Source: Cervus elaphus
Taxonomy: Eukaryota; Chordata; Mammalia; Artiodactyla; Cervidae
Direction: 5' to 3'
Assembly (NCBI RefSeq): GCF_910594005.1
Contig: NC_057823.1
Span: forward strand, 98,132,015-98,196,014
DNA: 64,000 nt
Below the pieces are notes generated by a model. That model ran no database searches and was not told the DNA's origin. It was given only the letters and a program-made list of their open reading frames with translations. The position numbers and the translations under genes were made by a program. Numbering within the stretch: position 1 is the stretch's first letter; every line of letters begins with the position of its first letter. Positions 35,496 to 46,319 of this stretch are shown here, piece by piece.

Positions 35496-36050
35496 GTAGT
35501 AGCTCCTTTTGGGTCCCTAGGAGAAAGAGACTCTGGGAGATGGTTGAGTGGGGCTACAGATGAGTCATCAGGCCACTTCCAGACCAGCTCCACACTCAGA
35601 TCTGCTTTCAGCGGGCCTGCCTTCGGAAAGCTGCTGTCCTTGCTCTTGGACACTAGAATGCTGCAGCCTCCTACCTGGATTGCAAAGCTCTTGCAAAGGC
35701 ACTTTGGTCAGCACATGGCTTCCAAACCAGTGTTTGTGTGATGGATGAGGCCTGATACTGCTATTCATCATCTTGCTGATGGCTTTCTCTGGCTTATGGT
35801 TTCAACATTCTAGTTAATTTCTTTTGAGAAAGGGACTATATAAAGAATTTGGACGTCCTGATAATTATAGATTCTCATCCTGATTATGCAATGCACTAAC
35901 CATGCCAGACTGAACCTTTAAAAGTTGTTTCATTTCTTTGAACTGTCTCATGTGATAGCAAGAGATAATCATTCTCACACCATACAGAACTTTCGGCAAA
36001 TAAGGAGTTTGCTACAATATTCGCTCACCTCATTTCCCTTGCTTACTTTG
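35496..36050. other. Unassigned sequence with GC-richer core
   Basis: 35505-35740 is clearly less AT-rich than its flanks ('ctccacactcagatctgctt', 'tgctgcagcctcctacc'). No gene recognised; the open frames on both strands lack any domain. It may be an unrecognised internal part of an old L1 or LTR element. Confidence 0.45.
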
Positions 36051-36170
36051 TCTTTGCTAGAATGAGTTCTTCATCTTATTTGTTGGTATATATTCATGAT
36101 CTATCTCAGTGTTTGAAACACTGTATGTCCTTACTAAATATTTATTGCATAAATAAATGGCATGCTAGTG
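36051..36170 (+). mobile_element. Possible L2/MIR 3'-end fragment
   Basis: 'atctatctcagtgtttgaaa' then 'ctaaatatttattgcataaa' resembles the L2/MIR 3' terminus; short and diverged. Confidence 0.4.
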
Positions 36171-37017
36171 AACATCATAATACCCCCAGTCCCAAGGACT
36201 TACTCTGACAAGTTCCTATTAACTGCTCTTGGGTCTCCACTAAGCAATCATAGACCTATCTTAGGAATGCTAGAGATGTAACTTGCTTACTTTAATAGGC
36301 TTGCTGAAATGAATATTTAAGTCATGAGGTTTCTAAGGGGAAAAAGTACAGAAGAAAAATTAATGCAAATTACATATGTACCTTTAGAGGCAGAGGGAGA
36401 AAGTATTAGAATGAAAATCATGATTATTCAGTGTCTAAATGTAAAGAAATGAAAAAATATAATGAAAAAAAGAGTGATCAGTAGTGTCCAATACTGCATA
36501 AATGCCATATGAACTGAAAACCCTTGCATTTATTATTGTGAGTTAATTAATCATTGAATAGTGTCCTGAATATTATAGCTATAGTAATTATGGTATAAAT
36601 AAAAACACATGCTGCTTTATGTAGATGATAAGAACATTCCAAAGTCTTTACAAAGAGATAGAGGAACAATATAGATCTAAATATCTAAATAAAGTATTGC
36701 TTGATATAACCAGATAGAATATTTTAATGTGAGGAGATTACTGTGAAAATACTTTTAAAATAATTCAGTCATCTGATCAGTTTTAATGTTAAGGTGAGAA
36801 AGGGGAAAGGCTTCTAATACTCGTTTTAAACAGATATTCTTTGGGTTGTCTGAATACAAACTTCAGTCTTCAAAACTGTTATTAAAATCTACTTGATTTC
36901 AAAGAACCCTTTAAGCAACAGAGACCATGTGTTTACGCTTTCTCAGTGACGGATTTCTACAACTAAGCACCTTTATTTTTTATTTTTCTCAAATTGGACT
37001 TCACACTTGCTCACTTA
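36171..37017. other. AT-rich unassigned sequence
   Basis: No gene or repeat recognised. Confidence 0.5.
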
Positions 37018-37512
37018 ACAAAAAAAGAAAACATAAAACACACAATGTGAGAGTTGCAAGTTAAGTCTTATTTGAGGCAAAATGAAGAATATAGCTCAGG
37101 TGGCAACATCTGAGATAGCTCTAAGAAAGGGTTCCACAGAGGTAAGGGAGGAAGGTCAGTATATATGTAGTTTTGGTGAAGGAGGAATACAGGCATTCAA
37201 GCTTATATATATATATATATTTTTTTTTTTTTCAAGCTGGTTTCTGCTAGTCATGAGGAACCATCATAAATCATGAAGGAATTTAATGTTTTTCTAAATA
37301 TGAGGAGATACAAGAATTGGGCTCATGAAATTGGCTCCTGAATATGCCTATCTGATCTACTCTGCCAGTTTTTCCCAGAGTCTAGAGTACCTCATTTCTG
37401 ATCTCCATCCTGAACTCCTTTCAGGGGAAGTTAAAGGTCAGCAGCTGCAGCAGAACATGATTTAATCCTTGTAGATGGTACGTAGCAATGACAAGTGCCA
37501 ACTTGTAGTTGA
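37018..37512 (-). mobile_element. LTR-like element, copy A
   Basis: Shares ordered blocks with 40541-41331: 'gagagttgcaagttaagtct', 'catctgagatagctct', 'caagaattgggctcat', 'ctccatcctgaactcct', 'ggtcagcagctgcagcag', 'tgacaagtgccaa'. In the sister copy an AATAAA signal lies on the minus strand near this end, so both read as minus-strand LTRs without internal genes. Contains a (TA)n plus T-run at 37204-37232. Retroviral class not determined. Confidence 0.6.
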
Positions 37513-37656
37513 CACACTCTAGTTAAAATAAACGTGGTTGCTGTTCCCTGACATATCATTTCTTTCCCCCTCCAATCCTTTGGTCCTTACTCTTAACTCG
37601 TGTTCTCTGAACACTTAAGTTTGTTCTAGACTCATCTATAAGATTCATTTCATAGT

Positions 37657-37982
37657 GAAGTGAAGTGAAAGTTGCTCAGTCGTGTCCGACTCTCTGTGAT
37701 CCCATGGACTATAGAGTCCATGGAATTTTCTAGGCCAGAATACTGGAGTGGGTAGCCTTTCCCTTCTCCAGGGGATCTTCCAAACCCAGGGATCGAGCCC
37801 AGGTCTCCTGCATTGCAGGAGGATTCTTTACCAGCTGAGCCACCAGGGAAGCCCAAGAATACTGGAGTGGGTAGCCTATCCCTTCTCCAGGGGGTCTTCC
37901 TAATCCAGGAATCAAACTGAGGTTTCCTGCATTGCAGGCGGATTCTTTACCAACTGAGCTATGAGGGAAGCCTAGTTACTAC
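37657..37982 (-). mobile_element. Dimeric Bov-tA SINE
   Basis: Reverse-strand dimer: a complete unit 37657-37855 followed by a partial one 37856-37974, each with a tRNA-derived head ('ttctttaccagctgagccac', 'ttctttaccaactgagctat'). Flanked by catttcatagt (37646-37656) and cattccatagt (37983-37993), showing movement as a dimer. Confidence 0.95.
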
Positions 37983-38241
37983 CATTCCATAGTAACTCAG
38001 AGTAACTGAGTAACATCTAACTTTACTTACAAGTCATGTGGACACAAAGAGATACATGCATGAGACAGAAATCTAAGACAAAGAAATCTTACACCTAAGC
38101 AGAGACCCAGGTACAGTTTGAATTTGTTACTTTCATCCCTGACTCATCATCTTCATATACAATATTATAACTGATAACTTTTCAATCTTTGAAAAAATAT
38201 AACATTTTTCCTATTGTCCAATTTCTATTGAATCCATAGTC

Positions 38242-38750
38242 TGTCAAAGAAAAATTGCCCTGGGCAGAGTTAGAGAGTCAAGGAATAATTTATTCAAAAC
38301 TATTGCAATAGGAAAGATTGAACTCAACTCCACTAAAACAAGAGGTAAGAGAGTTATTAACTGGGGTGAGATAGGCTACTGGGGGGCCTTTGGTCAATGA
38401 GATGAAGTCCTTTATATTTGCTAATTGATGTTTATCTAAATCAGGCTCAGGAAACCTGGAGATAGGGGGATCTGTCTCATTAGATTATTACATTTCAAAG
38501 GTACTGGCTCCTTGGTCTTTGAAAAAGATACTCCTGGGTTGAAAAACTGGTCAGAGGCTGGAAGATTTATTTATAATTCAAAGGGATGGAGAAAGAACTT
38601 GTAATTCCAAGCTTCCTAAAGTGAATGTTCTCAGAAAAGGGAGATCAGAAATTTAAAGTGAGAATGAAACCCATTTGAATTTTAGTGAAGCTGAGGAGAA
38701 GGGTAAGACCATTGAGGCCATCTTGGTCATGGCCATCCACTAGTGTGGTG
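38242..38750 (-). mobile_element. LTR-like element
   Basis: Resembles a minus-strand ruminant endogenous LTR: the minus strand carries AATAAA (complement of 38289-38294) about 45 bp from the presumed U5 end, preceded by 'gccctgggcagagttagaga' in plus orientation. No coding region. Boundaries and family are estimates. Confidence 0.5.
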
Positions 38751-38780
38751 ACAATAATATACTCCAAGTAGTGCCTTGCA

Positions 38781-39529
38781 TTCACTGTTCAGTCTCTCAG
38801 ACGTGTCCGACTCTGCAAAACCATGGACTCCAGCATGCCAGGTTTCCCTGTCCTTCACCATCTCCTGCGCTTGCTCAAACTCATGTCCATTGAGTCCGTG
38901 ATGCCATCCAACCATCTCATCCTCTGTCATCCCCTTCTCCTCCTGCCTTCAATCTTCCCCAGGATCAGGGTCTTTTCCAATGAATCAGCTCTTCACATCA
39001 GGTGGCCAAAGTATTAGAGTTTCAGCTTCAGCATCAGTCCTTCCAATGAATACTCAGGACTGATTTCCCTCAGAATTGACTGGTTTGATTTCCTTGCAGT
39101 CCAAGGGACTCTCGAGAATCTTCTCCAACACCACAGTTCAAAGGCATCAATTCTTTGGTGCTTAGCTTTCTTTGGTCCAACTCTCACATCCATACATGAC
39201 CACTGGAAAAACCATAGCTTTGATTAGACGGACCTTTGTCGGTAAAGTGATGTCTCTGCTTTTTAATATGCTGCCTAGGTTGGTCATAGCTTTTCTTCCA
39301 AGGAGCATCTTTTAATTTCATGGCTGCAGTCACCATCTGCGGTGATTTTGAAGCCCAAAAAACAAAGTCTGTCAGTTTCCATTGTTTCCCCATGTATTTG
39401 CCATGAAATGATGGGACCAGATGGCATGATCTTAGTTTTTTGAATGTTGAATTTTAAGCCAACTTTTTCACTTTCTTTTTTCACTTTCATCAAGTGACTC
39501 TTTAGTTCTTCTTCGCTTTCTGCCATATG
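38781..39529 (-). mobile_element. BovB LINE 3' portion (~750 bp)
   Basis: Complement of the BovB terminus through the connection domain. The minus-strand frame 39526-39284 reads MAESEEELKSHLMKVKKESE, then LCFLGFKITADGDCSHEIKR. The copy breaks off just before the YADD codons. Several frameshifts. Confidence 0.95.
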
Positions 39530-40540
39530 GGTCAGAATTACTAAAATTCAATACAATTTGTTTATAGTCTCTTTATAGTCCTAATTTTAAAGTAATTTGG
39601 GAAGGCCAACATTTCAATGATGCCTTCTCAGAAATATCATTTTATGCCCTCCCTAAGTGAGGTGGAATGTGGTAGCGGGAGGGATGGGAGAAAAACAGAA
39701 ACAAAACAAGTAAATTTTGTACCATTATCATGGGGTAAAATGTCAACATTTAAAAAAAAATTACATTTAAAAACCTTTCATCTTTAAATATTATTCAGTG
39801 GTGGAAGGCTAGCCATAGAGCCACTCTACAGTTTCAGGGGTAACTGAAAAATACATCTCAGACCTTGACTTTTTTTAAGCTAACATTTAGTTGTAGGTAC
39901 AACAAACAGTCCCAGGGATGCAATTAAACTCAGTTGATTTTTAATGTGTTCTTTACGCTTTATGACTATTTACATTTATAGAGTAATGCATTACTTAAAG
40001 TAACAGTTATCCTATGATTTTGTTTTATACAAAATGTTATAAGGGCAAGAATATTATTTACACAGAAACTGTAAGATACAACTACTCAGACGAAAAGTTC
40101 AGGGAAAAAAAAAAATGAATTTAACTTTGGTTTCACTTTAGCTACAATTTTAGAAAGTAAACAGCTTTCAGTTTTTCTATTAAATGAAAATGACAGTTCT
40201 TTTCAAGGATGTCATACTAAGGGAAATAGGAAATAGAAGCTGGGATTCTGCTACTTGGAAAAGGTATAAAAGGTTCTGTGGTTTTTGTAGAGAGGCTTCT
40301 AGAGTGTTCATCTCTGTTCCAGATGTTTCCCCTGATTTGTAAGACTAAAGGGCCAGGGAAGGGGAATTGGGCAATAATTAGTTTTCAGTTTTCTTCCACT
40401 TTAAGAACAATAATACCTGTTGTGTAGGTCTTTATGGATTGAGAGTTTTACCATGGGTAGTGCTCATCACAACCTGGTTCTTTAGGGCTATTAGTATCCA
40501 CATCCTGTTTGCAGTTGTGGAAACCTAGGCACCATCAACT
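39530..40540. other. AT-rich unassigned sequence
   Basis: About 1 kb, no gene or repeat recognised. Confidence 0.5.
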
Positions 40541-41331
40541 TAAAAAAATTACACAACATGAGAGTTATAAGATCAGTTTTATTTGGGGCAGTGTGAGGAC
40601 TGCAGCCTGGGAGACAGCACCTCAGATAGCTCTGAAAGGCTGCTCCAGAGAGATGGGGGGAGAAGGCCAGAATAGACGTGATTTTGGTAAAGGTGGAGTA
40701 CAGGCAATTAAGCTTGTTTATTTTTTAGGAAGTTTCTTCTGGTCTGGTGAAGCTTCTGCTAGACCAGAGAAACAGTTATCACCATGATGGATTTTAATGC
40801 TTTTCTAGATGTGAGGACGGAGAAGGCAATGGCACCCACCCCACTCCAGTCCTCTTGCCTGGAAAATCCCATGGACGGAGGAGCCTGGTGGGCTGCAGTC
40901 CATGGGGTCGCTAAGAGTTGGACACAACTGAGCGACTTCCCTTTCACTTTTCACTTTCATGCATTGGAGAAGGAAATGGCAACCCACTCCAGTGTTCTTG
41001 CCTGGAGAATCCCAGGGATGGGGAAGCCTGGTGGGCTGCCATCTATGGGGTTGCACAGCGTCGGACATGAATGAAGCGACTTAGCAGCAGCAGCAGCAGA
41101 TATGAGGAGCTACAAGAATTGGGCTCATAAAACCAGCTCCTGAGAATATCTAACTATCTGAAGAACTGTCCTGCCAGTTTTCCCAGAACACAGAGTGCCT
41201 CATGTCTGTTCTCCATCCTGAGCTCCTTGAGGGGGCCTTGGAGGTCAGCAGCTGCAGCAGCACAGGATTTAATCCATGTGGAGATAGATGGCAAGCACCC
41301 ATGGCAAGTGCCAATTTTCAGAACTAAGATA
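40541..41331 (-). mobile_element. LTR-like element, copy B, split by a Bov-A2 SINE
   Basis: Sister of the element at 37018. Minus-strand AATAAA (complement of 40578-40583) followed by the presumed U5. Plus-strand blocks: 'gggagacagcacctcagata', 'gctctgaaaggctgctccag', 'caagaattgggctcat', 'ggtcagcagctgcagcagca'. Interrupted by Bov-A2 at 40818-41097. No internal genes. Confidence 0.65.
40818..41097 (+). mobile_element. Bov-A2 SINE
   Basis: Two Bov-A monomers separated by 'ccctttcacttttcactttc' and ending in an (AGC)n run at 41084-41099. 11-bp target duplication agatgtgagga (40807-40817) / agatatgagga (41098-41108). Confidence 0.96.
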
Positions 41332-41420
41332 TAAGCAAATGACCCAAGATCATGCAGTTAACTTTGAGTCAGAAGTAAAATGCAGACCTGTCTGTCTCTG
41401 AATCCCATGTTGTTACAATT
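41315..41420 (-). mobile_element. MIR fragment
   Basis: 'gacccaagatcatgcagtta' and 'gcagacctgtctgtctctga' follow the complement of MIR. Confidence 0.55.
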
Positions 41421-41599
41421 TCGGCCTTCTACTGTCTGTCTTTAAAATCCAGAGTATTCTTTCATGCAGTGGCATTCACCGAGGTGCTGCTTTTTTTTTC
41501 TTAATGCATCATGGGTCAGCACATTTTTGTTTGTTCAGAAGAAATTGATTTTTTTTTCCTCAGTTAGATATTTGTTAAAAGTTACATATAGATGTCAAC

Positions 41600-42190
41600 T
41601 GAAAAAACACACACGACCTAAAAGTTGAAAGTTAGGTTCTATAGGAATCCTGAGGACTTCAAGCCTGGAAGACAGCATTTCAGGGGACCCTAGAGAACTG
41701 TTTCTGAGGAGGTTGGAGAAGGAGTCAGGCTATATAGAAGTTATGCAGCAAGGGACGGGTAATCTGAATATTAAAAGATTATTGTTAATTAAGGAAACCC
41801 AGATACCTTGCATTCAGGGATTTAGCACTTTTCCATTATGGGAAGATACAAGCATCCAGGCTTACTGAAATTGTTTTTCATGTGCATCTCATCTATCTTG
41901 GGCCAAATCCTGCCTTTTGATTGTTTATGTCCTTCATTCCTCGGTCACCATAAGGGGTGGTGGATGTGGCAGGTGGCTGCCTCTAATACTTTCTTGCATT
42001 CCCCCAACCTCCCCCCAACCCACTCTTATTCCTCAGTGCTTACCAGGGAAGCGGTTGGTGGCTGCCAAGTAGCTGGTATTGCCTTCTGGGCTCAGAAATT
42101 TACATTTGAAAGGCTGAAGGCCCTGATGGCTGTGACATCTTTGTTTCCCAATATGGCAAGAAATATTTCATTTCACAGGGTGATACTGGC
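41600..42190 (-). mobile_element. LTR-like element, copy C (diverged)
   Basis: The first ~150 bp align with copies A and B ('gaggacttcaagcctggaag', 'acagcatttcagg', 'gttggagaaggagtcaggct'). The rest ('cattcctcggtcaccataag', 'tgctgccaag'-like, 'gaagatacaagcatccag') is more diverged, as in an older related ERV LTR. Non-coding. Confidence 0.45.
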
Positions 42191-43542
42191 AAAATTAAAT
42201 ATGAGGGGCACATAAATAATATATATTTTGAAAAGCATCTAATAGAGAATCTCATTGCTTTGCAGTACCTGGATTAATTTTTAAGGTTTTTTTCCCCTCT
42301 TTTTTAAATGAGAAAACTAACCACCAATGGATTTTAGGTATTGGTACATACCAGTGAAAAGCTGGGGAACTCTTCCAGTGCTACACTGTGCTGTAGCTGA
42401 GCCCCAGCCTGCAGGAGGGTTTGAGGTCAAAGTTGCTTTATGGGGATAAATAACTTGAGTGGGTGAGTCTTGTAGGTAGAATCCTGTGCTTGGGGTACTA
42501 AAGAGTACAAAGTAAAACCAAAGCAGCTCAGAGGAGTGGATTCCAGCTTCAGATATGCAGAATTTTGGGTCCCTTGTAGACTTGCTGAAATATCATCTGC
42601 ATTTGGGCAAGAACTCCAGCAATACGTATGCATATTAGAGGTCGAGAGACACTGTCCTGAAACTGGAAGTCCAAGAGAATTTTAAATTCATTCTTGGGAA
42701 GTAATGTTTTGGTTCCTCAATCTATGTTGTTTATCAAAATCCTCAGTGACGCCTTAAAAAAATACAACTTCTGGGCCCATTGCTGTGGAACGGTTTGAGC
42801 TATTGGCTGATGGCACAAGGGCTTTGAGGAAAAGCGGTCACGCCACCCTCAACACACACATACACACCAGTGCATATGTAAGCATTCTTCCTAAGGTAAA
42901 TCCATCTTAAAATATATATGATGACTTTGATATGACCAGTGTTTGAGAAAACTAAGTCTATTTGATGCAGAACAAGTCATTTTATATGAAATCCTCATGA
43001 AAAAGGAGTATTTTATCTTAACATTTACTCTAATGCCATCGATCTTAAATTTATTGGTCCTTTCAAGTTTGGTAGGATGCTAACCTCATTTTAAAGATCT
43101 TTTCTCAATGATCATTCCTCCCAAAGTAAAGGTATTCTTTTTCATTAAATTGCAAGTTATCGTTGTCTGCACCTCTCCTATGAAACACTCCGCATGCTCT
43201 TCTGTGCCATTCTTTGCATTGTTGATAGCACACTTAGACTATTATTGTAGTTCCCCCAATACCTAGAAAATAATGTCCACTGCTATATAATCAGCATTCA
43301 GCTTATTGAGAAAACAAATGAGTAAATGAGACAACTACACAAAGACCAGTGTGGTGTAGGCAAATACTGGCCTGGAAGAGGAGTCAGGCAATTTAGGTCA
43401 AGACCCTTCTCTGCTGGTACATCAAATCTGGTGTTAAGTTCACCGAATCCCTCTTTTTTACCAATTCAATTTATAGAAATATTGGGTAAGATTTTTTATG
43501 ACTTTTTCAATCCATATAAACTTTGACACAAAATAGCCCACT
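42191..43542. other. Unassigned sequence
   Basis: No gene recognised. 43250-43335 weakly resembles an L2 3' end. Confidence 0.45.
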
Positions 43543-43551
43543 ATTTTCTTG

Positions 43552-43749
43552 GTGGCTCAGGTGGTAAAAACGTCTGCCTGCAATGTGGGAGACCCAGGTA
43601 TGATCCCTGAGTCAGGAAGATCCCCTGGAGAAGGAAATGGGACCCACTCCAGTACTCTTGCCTGGAAAATTCCATGGATGGAGGAGCCTAGTGGGCTATA
43701 TAGTCCATGGGTTTGCAAAAAGTCGGACACAAGTGAGTGACTTCACTTC
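43552..43749 (+). mobile_element. Bov-tA SINE
   Basis: Head slightly shortened ('gtggctcaggtggtaaaaac'), full Bov-A body. Direct repeat attttcttg at 43543-43551 and 43750-43758. Confidence 0.94.
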
Positions 43750-43867
43750 ATTTTCTTGAACTAAATTCTCTTAAACTTAAAAAAGTACTTTTGCATGTCT
43801 CAAATTTTTTACCTAACTAATGAAGTCATAACATTGTTCTCATTAACCCATCTGTGGTACCAAAATC

Positions 43868-43957
43868 TATATCAATTTTCTATTGTACAGCAGTCTAATA
43901 CAAACTTAGATGTTTAAAACAACCCAAATGTCATCTCATAGTGTTTGTGAGTCACAA
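43868..43957 (-). mobile_element. MLT1-like LTR fragment
   Basis: 'tctattgtacagcagtctaa', 'acaaacttagatgtttaaaa' and 'caacccaaatgtcatctcat' resemble the complement of a MaLR LTR 3' end. Short and diverged. Confidence 0.5.
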
Positions 43958-44017
43958 TTCTAAGCCCTAATCCTCCATTCTAAACCCTAACTCCCACTTC
44001 TAGACCCTACCCAAGGC
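43958..44017. repeat. 20-bp minisatellite, three units
   Basis: Three adjacent 20-bp units: ttctaagccctaatcctcca, ttctaaaccctaactcccac, ttctagaccctacccaaggc. A fourth start (ttct) follows at 44018. Confidence 0.85.
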
Positions 44018-44128
44018 TTCTCTTCTTGTCTACCTAAAATGAGCGCTTGGGTCTTGCTCTCTGCTATTGACGCCATGTCCCTACTCTTGGCAACCTATTC
44101 CCCTCAGGTCAAGGTGTTGTAGCCACAT

Positions 44129-44640
44129 GTTCCGGGAAACAAATTCACTCGGAAGGACAACACAGATAGTGGAGTGCAGTTTATTACACCGGTGGGCCCA
44201 AGGCAGAGTCTCCTCTTAGCCAAGGACCCCGACTGACTTTTGCGAAAACCTTATATACCTTAAGTGTGCTGCTCAAGCCCACATCCCCAAATTCCTTCAG
44301 CCTAGCCTGGAAAGTGTTAAAGGGAGATACAATCAGGTTATAGCCATGATTCATAATCAGAAGGGTCAGCTGGTTATACATTGTAGCCTACACCGATGGG
44401 GGCCATAAAGATTAAAAGGTGATTGACTACATAGGGGATTATTACAATTTTTTTGGTGATGGGAAATCTTGGTATGGAATCTGGTATTTATCAGTCCAGG
44501 AGGCCAGTTTGGCCATAGGTATGTTATCCCCATGGCTACCAGGCACATAGTCCAAAGCTCACTGAAAGTGCAAGACGGAGTTTCCTTCTTTTTCAAGATT
44601 GAGTCAGCTCAGCCTGTTCCTTTCTTCCCTCAGAGGGGTC
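44129..44640 (-). mobile_element. Solo LTR, probable ruminant endogenous retroviral LTR
   Basis: The minus strand shows LTR promoter architecture: a TATA box (complement of 44251-44259, ttatatacc) and an AATAAA poly-A signal (complement of 44180-44185) 66 bp downstream, then a short U5 ending near 44129. U3 runs up to about 44640. No internal retroviral genes are attached. The distal boundary is uncertain; another TATA-like string lies at 44671-44679. Class not determined. Confidence 0.65.
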
Positions 44641-44904
44641 AGCACAGTAGGGATGGATGGTGCGGATGGCTTATATAGGTCCTCTACTCAGAGCCTTAGA
44701 AGGCTGCAGTCACTTTTTCGGTTGGACCATGTTCTTATCTGGAGACCCCACTAGGCAATGATTCACCTCAAAGCTCACTCATGTTGCTGGCAGAATTCAT
44801 TTTCTTGCATATGTATGACTGAAAGCCATGGCTTTTCACTGGCTATGGGTAGGCTGGGTAGCAGAGAACTTCGGTCAGTCTATGTGGGCTGAGAGCCCTC
44901 AGAT

Positions 44905-45055
44905 GACAGCCCACAAGACAATGGGGACTTGAGTCCTATAGCCACAAGAAGATGAGGTCTGCAAACAATCTGAGGGAGCCTGGGAGGGGACCATTCCCCA
45001 TGCAAGCTTCTGATCAGAGCTCAGTTCTGACCAACACCTGGATGTCAGTCTGGTT
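44905..45055 (+). mobile_element. MLT1-like LTR fragment
   Basis: Blocks in order typical of a mammalian MaLR LTR: 'cttgagtcctatagccacaa', 'gaggtctgcaaacaatctga', 'gaccattccccatgcaagct', 'gaccaacacctggatgtcag'. Confidence 0.55.
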
Positions 45056-45171
45056 TGACTGGTAGAATGAATAACATTCATAATTTTCATTTTTATGTTC
45101 TGCCATCTCTAATTTACTACATGAGCATGAACAAGTCATTTGGTTCTTCCTTGCTCAATTTCTGCATACAT

Positions 45172-45288
45172 AGAAGGCAACCCACTCTAGTATTCCTACC
45201 TGGAGAATCCCATGGACAAAGGAGCCTGGTGGGCTACAGTCCATGGGGTCGCAGAGTCAGACACGACTGAGTTACTAATACACACACA
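45172..45288 (+). mobile_element. Bov-A monomer with (AC)n tail
   Basis: Headless Bov-A unit from 'gaaggcaacccactctagta' to 'agtcagacacgactgagtta', with an (AC)n run (45279-45291) as its 3' end. Confidence 0.88.
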
Positions 45289-45309
45289 CACAGAGAACAA
45301 TGTAACATG

Positions 45310-45470
45310 ATAATTAAGCACAGAGAATCTATAATCAGAATCCCTGGGTTCACATTCTAGCTTCACTCTGTGTTAGTCATTAACTTCTGTAAACCTTGGT
45401 TTGTTTTCCTATATAACCTTGCCATACCATAGGGCTGTTGTGAGGATTAAATAAGATGCTTATGTAAGGT
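45310..45470 (+). mobile_element. MIR SINE
   Basis: 'ccctgggttcacattctagc', 'gtcattaacttctgtaaacc', 'ggctgttgtgaggattaaat' match MIR in order. Confidence 0.82.
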
Positions 45471-45548
45471 CGGATGGCATCACTGATGCAATGGACATGA
45501 ACTTGGGCAAACGTTGGGAGATGGTGAGAGACAGAGAGGACTGGCAGT
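45471..45548 (+). mobile_element. Short internal BovB fragment
   Basis: 78 bp reading 'cggatggcatcactgatgca', 'atggacatgaacttgggcaa', 'gggagatggtgagagacaga'. It is a piece of the BovB C-terminus lacking both upstream sequence and the 3' terminus, directly joined to the MIR. Confidence 0.82.
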
Positions 45549-45786
45549 CCCCATGTCTCTGTATTATTAAAACAAGAAGAAATCTCATGAGCCTTTTACT
45601 AGGTCAGATGAAGTCATGATTACTTTCTAGGCATCAACGTTTTATATGAGAATATTTGGCATATTACTAAATTTCATAAAAATCTTTTCAACTTGAGAGT
45701 ACAATTATGTTTCTTAATATTAAGGAAACATCTGAGTTTTCAATGATTAATTTAAAGTGTTATATTAGTTTCAGAAACTAAATTAA

Positions 45787-45966
45787 GTGAAGTCACTCAG
45801 TCCAACTCTTTGTGACCTATGGGCTGTAGCCCTCGGGGCTCCTCTGTCCATGGGATTCTCCAGGCTAGAGTACTGGAGTGGGTTGCCATTTCCTTCTCCA
45901 GGGGATCTTCCTGACCCAGGGATCAAACCTGGGTCTCCAGCACTGCAGGCAGATTCTTTACCATCT
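45787..45966 (-). mobile_element. Bov-tA SINE
   Basis: Reverse-strand element with a degraded head. Flanked by gaaactaaattaa (45774-45786) and gaaactgaattaa (45967-45979). Confidence 0.95.
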
Positions 45967-45979
45967 GAAACTGAATTAA

Positions 45980-46319
45980 CAAACTGTGAATTCCTTCTCT
46001 GTCACAATGGCAACATTTTACAATGAGTTTTAATCCGCAGCTTCTCTATTCTTTTCACAGTTAGAAGTTCTAAACCATGAAGCCCTCAGGAAGTGAGGGA
46101 AAGGAGGCCAGCCAACAGGTTCTGCCATGTGTAGGTATCAACTCAAAGCATAATTCTTGGCAATGTCTTGCTGACTCTTATTACCTACTTCTTTCAGGTG
46201 ATTTTCTTTTTCTTCTAACCATCATAGTATTAACAATTTCTGTTATGCCTTCCTGGTCATATTTGTGTCTCATTACCTTCCTGTGCCACTTTGTTTTTAT
46301 TGTTTCTTTCTTTATTATT
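45980..46319. other. Unassigned sequence
   Basis: No gene or repeat recognised; becomes T-rich toward the L1 tail. Confidence 0.5.

Noticed and set aside
35505..35740. CpG island or promoter
   Set aside because: GC is raised but CpG dinucleotides are few, and no gene start adjoins it.
35217..35741. 174-codon open frame
   Set aside because: It starts in a Bov-tA, crosses antisense L1 and ends in unassigned sequence; no domain and no consistent homology along its length.
43958..44017. Interstitial telomere repeat
   Set aside because: The CCCTAA cores are spaced by 20 bp, not tandem hexamers, so it is a degenerate minisatellite.
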